Below the pieces are notes generated by a model, which was not told the origin of the DNA, made no database searches, and was given only the letters and a program-made list of their open reading frames with translations. Below are positions 56,469 to 64,000 of a stretch of DNA of 64,000 nucleotides, one piece after another. Both the position numbers and the translations under genes were made by a program. Origin of the DNA: Gammaproteobacteria bacterium (GTDB lineage Bacteria; Pseudomonadota; Gammaproteobacteria; HTCC5015); NCBI GenBank assembly GCA_013817245.1, contig JACDDA010000006.1:86200-150199 (forward strand). The letters are read 5' to 3'. Positions within the stretch are counted from its first letter, which is position 1. Each line of letters starts with the position of its first letter.

Positions 56469-58472
56469 TTATTTAGCTTCGCGCAGATACTTAACAATTT
56501 CCTTACGGCTCATTTGTTCCGCAATCGCAATAGAATCCATGCCGCGTCGATTCCTACGCTTTATATTAGCACCCGCTTTCACTAAACGTTTTACAACCGG
56601 TAAATGGTTGCCTTCAACAGCCAACATTAGCGGCGTATTATCCAAACTATTCCGTACTTCTATTTCCGCACCATTATCAATTAACAATTGCGCAATATTT
56701 TCCCGGCCCTTGATCGCAGCAAACGATAAAGCCGTATTACCGGTACTGGAAGTTAAATTTACATTAGCTCCCGCTTTCATCAATGCTTTAGCAACATCAT
56801 AATGTCCGCCTTGCGCAGCCAACATTAACGCGGTAGTTTTATCACGATCTTGCATGTCTACTTTTGCGCCGCGCTTAATTAACAAATCAGCACCAATCGC
56901 GTCTCCTTGTTCCGCTGAAAACCACAGCGCTGTACGGCTATCAACATCCACCGCATTAACATCTTTTGAAAACGACATCACTTTTGTTAAACCTGCCCCC
57001 ATTCGCGAACGCGCTGCCACCATAAGAGGCGTACGTTTAAATTCGCCGATCGTTTTATCGGTAGTAAGACCTTTATTAATCAGCTGATCTAAAATTTTGC
57101 CGCGCTCCCACTGTAGCGCTAACACTAATGCATCTGCGCCATCGCTGGTCACTGCTTTTAAATTTGCACCTTTAGCGATTAACAAAGTCACCACTTCAGG
57201 ATAACCGTATTTAATGGCCATTAATAAAGGTGTCATGCCACCAACAGTCGCTTCAATGTTCGCGCCTTTAGCCAGTAATTTACTTGCGTAATCAAGATAA
57301 CCCTGGCGCACGGCGCGCAATAACGGCGTGTACCCTTCTGGATCTTTGGCGTTAACATTGGTTTGAGGCAATGCTAATAAAGAATCAACCATCTCCGCAT
57401 TATTGCGCCACACCGCTACCGATATAGGCGGCCAATCTTTGTAATTACCCGCGAGCTCCGCGCCTGCTTGGCGCTGCTTTTCTATCCACTGCGCGACGTT
57501 ATCGGATTTTACTTTATCGCTAGCCGGCGGCTTAGCGCCCGCTTTTATCAAGCGCGCTACCATTTTTTTATAACCGCGTAATTGCGCTATTTCCGCAGCC
57601 GTCCAATCACCACCATTACGAATGTCCAATGCGGCTTCGTTTTCAATTAAAACAGCCACCATCTCTTCGTCATCTTTGCCTGCTGCAATAATTAATGAAG
57701 TATCTCCAGAACGATCATGTGCATTAATATTTGCCTCATGTGCTAACAATAAACGTGCTACCGCAGGATAACGATGACGCGCCGCTAAAATTAGCGGCGT
57801 TTCTGAAAATTGATCGGCTAAATTAATATTCGCGTTCTGACTAATAAGATATTCCACCATGTCGACATTACCCGCTTCGACGGCTTCATGAATCGCTGCA
57901 CGACCAACATCATCTATTGCATTAACATCTACGCCTTTGCTGACGTAATAACGCACATAATCTAAACGTCCGCGTCGCGCCGCACGACGCATGGCTGCAG
58001 GCATATTTTCTGTTTCTAAACGTTCTGAAGATAATTCGCTCAGCTCGCCTGATTGAATGGTTTTTAGGTGATCTATTTTTTGTTGTGCGAGTGGATGGCC
58101 AGCTTTTGCGGCCAATTTATATAAACGTTGCGCTTCCGTAATATTAACGCCAGTGCCCCACCCATTTTCATGCATTTGCGCTAAATTATATTGCGCTTTG
58201 ACATTGCCTTGCTCCGCAGATTTTCCGTACCACACACGCGCTTGTTCTAGATTTTTTTTAACGCCTTGGCCGGTACGATACATAGATGCCAATAATAATT
58301 GCGCCTCAGCATCACCTTGATCCGATAACACTTGCAGAATTTGTACTGCTTTTTCGTAATCCCGCACTCGCGTAGCAGCTCTTGCGTCATCAATCGTTTC
58401 CGCAAAACCTTGCAGTGTTACAAGCACCAGCGCCAAAAACAGCAGTAAACGTTGTCTCACGATATTCATCAC
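56469..58472 (-). CDS. Exported Sel1-repeat and ankyrin-repeat protein
   Basis: A 667-residue protein with a signal peptide (cleaved after QGFA, about residue 24). Two or three Sel1-like repeats follow (about 28-140; e.g. AEAQLLLASMYRTGQGVKKN), then roughly a dozen ankyrin repeats (about 155-665; repeated DxxGxTPLxxAxxxGxxxxVxxLLxxGAxxN). It is predicted to be periplasmic or surface-exposed and to bind proteins. Its ATG overlaps the stop of the oxidoreductase gene by four bases, so the two are translationally coupled. Ankyrin domains alone do not imply a eukaryotic host. Confidence 0.85.
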   Translation of the reverse strand: MMNIVRQRLLLFLALVLVTLQGFAETIDDARAATRVRDYEKAVQILQVLSDQGDAEAQLLLASMYRTGQGVKKNLEQARVWYGKSAEQGNVKAQYNLAQMHENGWGTGVNITEAQRLYKLAAKAGHPLAQQKIDHLKTIQSGELSELSSERLETENMPAAMRRAARRGRLDYVRYYVSKGVDVNAIDDVGRAAIHEAVEAGNVDMVEYLISQNANINLADQFSETPLILAARHRYPAVARLLLAHEANINAHDRSGDTSLIIAAGKDDEEMVAVLIENEAALDIRNGGDWTAAEIAQLRGYKKMVARLIKAGAKPPASDKVKSDNVAQWIEKQRQAGAELAGNYKDWPPISVAVWRNNAEMVDSLLALPQTNVNAKDPEGYTPLLRAVRQGYLDYASKLLAKGANIEATVGGMTPLLMAIKYGYPEVVTLLIAKGANLKAVTSDGADALVLALQWERGKILDQLINKGLTTDKTIGEFKRTPLMVAARSRMGAGLTKVMSFSKDVNAVDVDSRTALWFSAEQGDAIGADLLIKRGAKVDMQDRDKTTALMLAAQGGHYDVAKALMKAGANVNLTSSTGNTALSFAAIKGRENIAQLLIDNGAEIEVRNSLDNTPLMLAVEGNHLPVVKRLVKAGANIKRRNRRGMDSIAIAEQMSRKEIVKYLREAK

Positions 58473-59791
58473 TCCGTTCCAAATTTAGTTTGGACTTCGA
58501 CACCAATGGCTTTTAAGAAAGGTGTTGGCAGATCACCACCAATACAAACTACCACTGCATCATTTTCAATTTCTAAATTACCTTCTTTGGTTTTAAGAGC
58601 AACCATCTTGTCAGTAATTTTCACTACTTCTGACTCTAAATATAAATCCAACTTACCTTCGCGCGCATACTGCATAACCTTGTCGCGATTTTTTGGTTTA
58701 GCGCGAGAAAAAGATCCGCTACGATAAGATAATGTCACTTTAGTATTAGGCTGTTCAGCCGTTGAATGCGCGGCTTCTAACGCACTATCACCACCACCAA
58801 TCACTAACACGTGCTGGCCACGATATTGCTCGGGATCAGTAAGACGATAAACTACTTTAGATAAATCTTCGCCTTCGCAACCGGCTTTACGCGGTGTACC
58901 ACGACGACCAATCGCTAATACCACCGCGCGTGTTTCATAATTATTTTTAGAAGTTGTCACTCGAAAACCGGGCTTACCGGTTAATGCTTCTATTTTTTCT
59001 ACGCGCTCATTGGTGTTAACTTGAAAACCCGTTTTTTGCTGCACGTCTGCCCAAAATTCAACCAAAGCTTCTTTGGTAGTTTCACGAAATTTAAATGCGC
59101 CGATAATGGGCAGCTTGCCCGGTTTAGTCATAACAATTTTACCGCGCGGATAATGCGCCACGGTGCCGCCAACAGTGTCTTGTTCGATCGTAAGTGATTT
59201 TAATTTTTTTTCCATCGCAGCAAGTGTGGCGGCTAACCCGGCAGGACCCGCGCCGACAACAACCACATCCAGTGGTAATTTATTATTTTTGCCCACACCA
59301 TCAAGTTTGCATACATTATCAATTGCCTGCATACCTTGATTAACGGCATTACGAATTAATCCCATGCCGCCCAATTCACCAGCAATAAAAATACCCGGTA
59401 CATTGGTTTCAAAATTAGGTTGCACAGTAGGAATATCAACGCCGCGTTTTTCAGTGCCAAATACTAGAGTGATCGCATCAAACGGACATGCAACTTTGCA
59501 AGCGCCATGACCAATACAATGTGTTGCATTAATTAATTCAGCGCGGCCTGCAACCAAACCTAATACATCGCCTTCAGGACAAGCGTCCACGCAGGCGCCA
59601 CAACCCAAACAAAGACCCGGATCAATCACTGGATGCAATGACGCGGGCTCTGTTAAACCGGCTTTAATCATTTCTTTTTTTAAAGCGACATTTTTTTTAC
59701 TTGTGCGCCGTGTCTTGAACATATAAAAACCGATAATTATCGCCATCACTGGCCCATAAAAAACGGCTAAAGCATATATTTGTTCCAACAT
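58469..59791 (-). CDS. Membrane-anchored ferredoxin/FAD-NAD(P) oxidoreductase
   Basis: A 440-residue protein with one N-terminal membrane helix (about 5-25), a ferredoxin-like domain (about 50-112) and a thioredoxin-reductase-like flavin domain (about 155-435) with two dinucleotide motifs, VVVGAGPAGLAA and VIGGGDSALEAA. The first [4Fe-4S] motif is complete (CLGCGACVDACP), while the second reads CIGHGACKVACP, with His in place of the second Cys. It likely moves electrons between NAD(P)H, Fe-S clusters and a membrane or periplasmic partner. Coupled to the ankyrin gene by a 4-base overlap; the barrel gene lies 122 bases upstream on the same strand. Confidence 0.82.
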   Translation of the reverse strand: MLEQIYALAVFYGPVMAIIIGFYMFKTRRTSKKNVALKKEMIKAGLTEPASLHPVIDPGLCLGCGACVDACPEGDVLGLVAGRAELINATHCIGHGACKVACPFDAITLVFGTEKRGVDIPTVQPNFETNVPGIFIAGELGGMGLIRNAVNQGMQAIDNVCKLDGVGKNNKLPLDVVVVGAGPAGLAATLAAMEKKLKSLTIEQDTVGGTVAHYPRGKIVMTKPGKLPIIGAFKFRETTKEALVEFWADVQQKTGFQVNTNERVEKIEALTGKPGFRVTTSKNNYETRAVVLAIGRRGTPRKAGCEGEDLSKVVYRLTDPEQYRGQHVLVIGGGDSALEAAHSTAEQPNTKVTLSYRSGSFSRAKPKNRDKVMQYAREGKLDLYLESEVVKITDKMVALKTKEGNLEIENDAVVVCIGGDLPTPFLKAIGVEVQTKFGTE

Positions 59792-59913
59792 CGAAAAAAC
59801 ACCACAGGTTATGGAATAAATTTGGAGGCATTATGCCTGCAATCGTTGCCTAGGTTTAGCTGCGAGGTTATGCCGTTTAGCGGACGGTTGGCACCAATCC
59901 TGAAGTTTTCTCA

Positions 59914-62406
59914 TTAAAAACTGTAACGGTACGACATGCCCATAGCAAAGTTCTTAGTAACTCGCTGGGCTTGAGCGGGATCATTTGAGTTAATCCAAGA
60001 TAAATTCGCGCCCAAATCGAGTTGGAATCTTAGGTTGTTTTGTTGCGCATATTCCATACGAAGATAGGGGTAAAGACTATTGCTGCTCTCATTGCGCAAA
60101 TCATCCACTGATTTGCTCCATGACAAACCAGGATCTAAACGCACGGTTTCAGTTACACGAACCTGTGTTTGAGACGATATCGAATAAGAGCTGCGATTCG
60201 CGCCAGTACTATAACCAACACCCAAAGAACCGTTTTGCTTTTCATCGCTACGTGACACGCTAAAATTATAACTATCAAACACGGACTGTCCGGTTGCTTG
60301 AATGCCGGTAGCATTATTTAACACAACTAAAATAGGCACGGGCGCAACGGCGGGCTGCGCTGCTTGAATATCGCGCGAAGCATTAAACGATAAAGAGAAA
60401 CCTTCTTGAGTACGCCAACTAACATTAACCGCACGCTGCTTATCGTGCTTACTCGCCGCACGAACCAATTCCATTGTTTGTGCTTCGGTATAACCCGTTA
60501 AATCATAAAATTGTCGTAGCGTACTCACGCCTTGGCCTGTAATAACGCTGTCCATACGATATTGCGGCGAATTCCGCTCCTCTATCGACACACCAATATT
60601 TAAGTTCTCAAACAACGTAACCGTCGGCTGTAACGATACGAAATTAATTTCTCCAAACAACAAATCGTAATCGGTCATAACAAAAAAACTACTGCGCGTC
60701 GGCCGATCAAAATAATTCAATCGCACACCTAAACCTTGGCGATTAATAAATCCGTCACTTTCTTCTTCTGCAAGATAAAAACGCGCGCTTGCTGAGCTAA
60801 AAATATTATCAATTTGCCCAATCACACTTTTGAAACGACGATTCTCATCTGACTCTAACAACTCATCACGTGAAGGTTCTGAACCGGTTGCAAAACCAAA
60901 TAACGTATCTTGCGTTAAACGATATTCCCCATACACACCATCAAAACGACCAGCAGCACCTAAACTTGATTGTGATTGCCGACCTAAATGCACACCCCAT
61001 TTGCGAGTTTGCCCTTCTAAACGCGCAACAAAACGATCAACTGTTTCATCTGCGCCACTATGCTCCAAAAGATCATCTTGATGATTGCCCGATAATTCTA
61101 AATTAAACATAGTCGGGCCAATTGATTTACCGCTGCGAATATAAGCATTACTACTTAAAGCATAACCACCATTATCGCGAGTATCGCCTTGCGTATTGGA
61201 TTCATCAACATTCACATCTAGCACACTGCGGCGTAAATTTTGCGACACACTACCATTCCACTGCCAAGCAACGGCTCGACGTTTTTCTTCTAACAAATCT
61301 TTCGCACGGCGTTCTTGCAATTCCGCACGCGCAGTTAAAATCACCGCCATTAACTGTCGCACGCGTTCAGCGCCTTCGCCATCAGGATATAAATCTAGAT
61401 AATGCTGATATTCTGTTTGCGCAGGAGCATAACGTCCCATTCGAAAATGCGCTAACGCTAAATATTCTTGCGCGTATTGATGATGCGGGCCGCTGGGCTC
61501 GCGCAATACTTCAGCATAAATACTAGTAGCTTCGTTATAACGCTCTTCTGCCATCGCACGGCGCGCATCATCCATTAATTTATCAGCACGGCTCAATGTT
61601 TCGGACGTAATCGGCAACTGCGTTTGTTGATCTTGCAAAGTTTTGATCGCTTCCGCACCTAAAGCCGCTGAATCAACAGCTCTATTTGATGTGGCGACAA
61701 CACCCGCTCCTGGCACACTCGCCACCAGTGCTACATCGGGCGCTAAACGTCCCGCAGCTTTAGCTGCCGCATCTGCTGATTCAGCATTTGTTTGTATATA
61801 AAGCACTAATTTATGAGTCTCAGGATCCGGCAATAGCTGATAACCCTCTTCACGGAAAAACACTATCGTCAGCTTGTAATATTGACCGGCTTCTTTTGCG
61901 ACCGTAATAGACTTAATGGGATATTGTTCAGGATCTTTCCAAATCAGAGATTGTTTTTCATACGTCAGTGGCGGCGTAACATTAATAGCAGGCGCCGGTG
62001 CTACCAGTGGCACAGTCGTCGTAGCGGTATCAGTTGCAACGGTGGTCGAGGGCGTTTCAACTTTTTCTGCGGACGTTTCAGTTACCGCCACAACCTCCGC
62101 CACTGCGACAGAAGGTTCTGCAGCAACTACCGGAATCGATTCATCTATACCCGGTTCGGCACGAATAAAAATATCTAACTGCTTAGTAATACCCGGCGGG
62201 CTGTGTGTTTGATAGGCGGTTTGTGGATGTAATTGAATATTATATTGGCGATAGATGCCGTCAATTTGATTACCCACATCAACACCTTGAACTAATGGTA
62301 TGGCTTTTGGTGCGCGGGGTTTCTTCGCAGCCATTACTGACGTCGTCAATAATAATCCACAAAGTAAAGTACAGGCTGTTTTCAAATCAATCGCCAATTT
62401 CATCAT
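59914..62406 (-). CDS. Large TPR and beta-barrel outer-membrane protein
   Basis: An 830-residue exported protein with a signal peptide (to about residue 27), a Val/Thr/Ala-rich linker (about 90-150), a TPR-type helical part (about 270-375, e.g. ARRAMAEERYNEATSIYAEVLRE) and a C-terminal region (about 385-830) of alternating amphipathic strands ending in MSYRYSF, a barrel-assembly signal. It thus looks like a 400-plus-residue outer-membrane barrel with a periplasmic TPR extension. It lies between the multiheme cytochrome and the Fe-S/FAD reductase genes and could be the outer-membrane conduit or secretion channel for the cytochrome. No family name is certain. Met1 and Met2 are both possible starts. 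Confidence 0.75.
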   Translation of the reverse strand: MMKLAIDLKTACTLLCGLLLTTSVMAAKKPRAPKAIPLVQGVDVGNQIDGIYRQYNIQLHPQTAYQTHSPPGITKQLDIFIRAEPGIDESIPVVAAEPSVAVAEVVAVTETSAEKVETPSTTVATDTATTTVPLVAPAPAINVTPPLTYEKQSLIWKDPEQYPIKSITVAKEAGQYYKLTIVFFREEGYQLLPDPETHKLVLYIQTNAESADAAAKAAGRLAPDVALVASVPGAGVVATSNRAVDSAALGAEAIKTLQDQQTQLPITSETLSRADKLMDDARRAMAEERYNEATSIYAEVLREPSGPHHQYAQEYLALAHFRMGRYAPAQTEYQHYLDLYPDGEGAERVRQLMAVILTARAELQERRAKDLLEEKRRAVAWQWNGSVSQNLRRSVLDVNVDESNTQGDTRDNGGYALSSNAYIRSGKSIGPTMFNLELSGNHQDDLLEHSGADETVDRFVARLEGQTRKWGVHLGRQSQSSLGAAGRFDGVYGEYRLTQDTLFGFATGSEPSRDELLESDENRRFKSVIGQIDNIFSSASARFYLAEEESDGFINRQGLGVRLNYFDRPTRSSFFVMTDYDLLFGEINFVSLQPTVTLFENLNIGVSIEERNSPQYRMDSVITGQGVSTLRQFYDLTGYTEAQTMELVRAASKHDKQRAVNVSWRTQEGFSLSFNASRDIQAAQPAVAPVPILVVLNNATGIQATGQSVFDSYNFSVSRSDEKQNGSLGVGYSTGANRSSYSISSQTQVRVTETVRLDPGLSWSKSVDDLRNESSNSLYPYLRMEYAQQNNLRFQLDLGANLSWINSNDPAQAQRVTKNFAMGMSYRYSF

Positions 62407-62443
62407 GGAGGGTAATGTACAAAAACCTAGGTCTTAGGTCATC

Positions 62444-62476
62444 ACTTAATTAAGTTACCGAACGAGTTAATTAACT
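62444..62476. promoter_or_regulatory. Paired 12-bp palindromes before the barrel gene
   Basis: ACTTAATTAAGT at 62444-62455 and AGTTAATTAACT at 62465-62476 are each perfect palindromes and differ only in the mirrored C/G. Their centres are 21 bases apart, two turns of helix, so a dimeric regulator could bind both on one DNA face. They lie 38-70 bases upstream of the barrel ATG. No repressor gene is adjacent. Confidence 0.5.
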
Positions 62477-62549
62477 AACAACTTATCATGTCATTACCTG
62501 ATTAACTAAAACTAAACAATCTCAGTTTTATAAATATCAATTACCAGGA

Positions 62550-64000
62550 CTACTGCCCAGGACTAGTGCAAGTACCGCGTGCATTACCCCAATAATTTTC
62601 CGTCACTTTATGGCAAGTACCGCAGTGTTGTGGACAAGTAATATCACGCGCATGAGTTGTATTAAAATTACTAGTTGTCAGGCGTACATTATCCCGTGTT
62701 GGCACTTGCCAACGTGCATCCGCCAAATGGCAGTTCTGACATTTATCGACTGCTGTATCTATTTGTGCATGTGCGCCTTCACAGGTTTTTGTGCTGTTAT
62801 TAGTATCGTAACCAGTCGACGTACCACCTACACAATTAGGTTTCCAGCCATTGGCTGTATCGGTAGATTTATGGCAACTATGGCAATTGGTCGCGCCTGA
62901 AGCTCTAAGCGCAATATGTCCTTCTGGTGTATCCCATAAGCGGTTGCTCCAGTTATTGCTATGACTATTATCGTAATGACAATCATGACAAAGGGATGCC
63001 GTACCACTACCAATCACGCGGGCATGTTTAAAGGGTGTATAAGCAGCCCAACCAGTACGACTAGTATGACAATCACCACAGAAATCCACCGTTCCGCCTT
63101 GGCCGCCCCCACCTACATTAGGATGCTCACCCGTAGCAGCACACTCACCTAAACCACCACTACATAGACTGCTGGGTAAAATATCCGCGCCCCATGGATT
63201 ACTGCTGTAATGACAATCGGTGCAATAATCATTTGCAGGATTCATAGCTTCAGTGTGCTGCATACAATCCGCATTGCCATCGGCTTCATTACAATTCGTC
63301 TTCCAGCCATTCACACCTTTCGAACTCGAATTTTTGTTATGGCAGTTCTGACAATTATTCGTGGTATTCGGATGCACTGTCGTCGTAGCATTTTTATAAC
63401 GTTGCACATACGTTGGTGACTTGCTTGATGTATGGCATGTCACACAAGTTTTGCTCGCAACCGTAGTATCCGCATGACTCATGCAATCGGAATTATCGGT
63501 ATCGCGACAAACCGTTAACCACTTAGGTGCGGTTGCCGAATAACCATGGCAGTTTTCACAAGTAGCCGTCGTCATATCCGTTTGACTGGTGCCACCCACG
63601 TGATCGGTCGGACGTTTACGAGTATGAGTGTCAGCGTCGTTATGGCAATTGCTGGCGCTGCAACCGCTGGTGACACCTGAGTGATCAAAACCGGTGGCAC
63701 CGGTCCAATCAGTATATTTCACGACATGGCAAGTATCACATTGAGCAGAAGTAGTAACGTGGCCGGTCTTATCCGCCTTGGTTTTAGCCAAGGCATGCGT
63801 GCCGTTATGGCAGCTTTCGCAGTTGCCGGTCACGCTGCCGCTGGCTTGGCCGTGATCCATGCAGTCTTTGCCCGCATCCGTGTCGCCGGTTGAGCCGCAA
63901 TTGGTGCTCCATTGCGCAAGGCCAATGGTGTCGTTCTCAACGTGGCAACGCTCGCAGGTATTGGTGCTGCCCGGATGGCTTGCCGCCGCCGTCGGTTTGT
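62550..64000 (-). CDS. Multiheme cytochrome c (at least 12 haem sites), 5' partial
   Basis: The frame stays open to the right window edge (483 residues visible; the first Met at 63860 is internal), so the N-terminus and signal peptide lie outside. It has twelve CXXCH sites (first CERCH upstream of 63860, last CGTCH near the C-terminus), plus one CX4CH, CSASNCH, at 63642-63662. Few residues separate haems, as in stacked-haem cytochromes. Four modules W-x2/3-C-(acidic loop)-C-(M/E)-x-H precede haem sites. It likely forms the extracellular or periplasmic wire of the cluster with the barrel and reductase genes downstream. The family name is uncertain. Confidence 0.88.
   Translation of the reverse strand, partial: KPTAAASHPGSTNTCERCHVENDTIGLAQWSTNCGSTGDTDAGKDCMDHGQASGSVTGNCESCHNGTHALAKTKADKTGHVTTSAQCDTCHVVKYTDWTGATGFDHSGVTSGCSASNCHNDADTHTRKRPTDHVGGTSQTDMTTATCENCHGYSATAPKWLTVCRDTDNSDCMSHADTTVASKTCVTCHTSSKSPTYVQRYKNATTTVHPNTTNNCQNCHNKNSSSKGVNGWKTNCNEADGNADCMQHTEAMNPANDYCTDCHYSSNPWGADILPSSLCSGGLGECAATGEHPNVGGGGQGGTVDFCGDCHTSRTGWAAYTPFKHARVIGSGTASLCHDCHYDNSHSNNWSNRLWDTPEGHIALRASGATNCHSCHKSTDTANGWKPNCVGGTSTGYDTNNSTKTCEGAHAQIDTAVDKCQNCHLADARWQVPTRDNVRLTTSNFNTTHARDITCPQHCGTCHKVTENYWGNARGTCTSPGQ
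62781..63899 (-). repeat. Four Cys-acidic loop-Cys-x-x-His modules in the multiheme cytochrome
   Basis: The same unit occurs four times: W-x2/3-C, 7-16 residues, C-(M/E)-x-H, 9-10 residues, then a CXXCH site. The loops lie at 63861-63899 (CGSTGDTDAGKDC), 63483-63509 (CRDTDNSDC), 63264-63293 (CNEADGNADC) and 62781-62834 (CVGGTSTGYDTNNSTKTC). The first three are Asp/Asn-rich like calcium loops. Neither Cys of the pair belongs to a CXXCH. Confidence 0.8.

Overview
The window is chromosomal DNA of moderate GC from a gammaproteobacterium. The evidence is gene order. tldD/pmbA-nitrilase-yhdP-rng-maf-rlmH-rsfS-nadD-proA-holA, greA-carBA, rsmI/lpoA-yraN, and sspBA-petCBA next to Nif3 and a DegS-type protease are all typical gammaproteobacterial blocks. 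I cannot place the order or genus. I see no tRNA, rRNA, insertion sequence, prophage or CRISPR array. Almost everything is densely packed housekeeping genes, many overlapping or a few bases apart.

Layout. (1) 1-2865: the end of a Urate_ox_N-type membrane protein, then argD-argF. (2) 2936-17308: a phosphate block: pstS-pstC-pstA-pstB-phoU and phoB-phoR on the minus strand; an aquaporin and arsenate reductase, nadC, ppk and ppx on the plus strand; sixA on the minus strand between ppk and ppx. Four Pho boxes (7+4+7 bases, each 10 bases from a -10 hexamer) can be read before pstS, phoB, the aquaporin-arsC pair and ppk. Phosphate starvation should therefore induce uptake, polyphosphate synthesis and, unusually, arsenic detoxification. 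(3) 17324-24499: a lipoprotein, nhaD, an outer-membrane barrel, pmbA/tldD, a nitrilase-family amidohydrolase and a small exported protein. (4) 24517-39865: yhdP to holA, then greA-carBA behind a readable promoter and a terminator-type attenuator. (5) 39928-43123: a SpoIIAA-like protein converging on two tandem receiver-Ser/Thr kinase hybrids. (6) 43361-55467: a pentaheme cytochrome, rsmI/lpoA/yraN, sspBA, the cytochrome bc1 operon, Nif3, a DegS-type protease, a hydrolase and a thioesterase. (7) 55821-64000: an NrfJ-like lipoprotein, a heptanucleotide repeat, and a leftward cluster holding a multiheme cytochrome (at least 12 CXXCH), a large TPR/beta-barrel outer-membrane protein, a membrane-anchored Fe-S/FAD oxidoreductase and a Sel1/ankyrin protein.

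The two most interesting systems are the Pho-box-driven aquaporin-arsC operon and the leftward cluster at 56469-64000. The cluster has the parts expected of an electron route from inner membrane to cell surface. Its cytochrome carries four copies of an odd Cys-acidic loop-Cys-Met-x-His module between haem sites, and two matched palindromes lie before the barrel gene. Function of both systems is inferred from sequence only.
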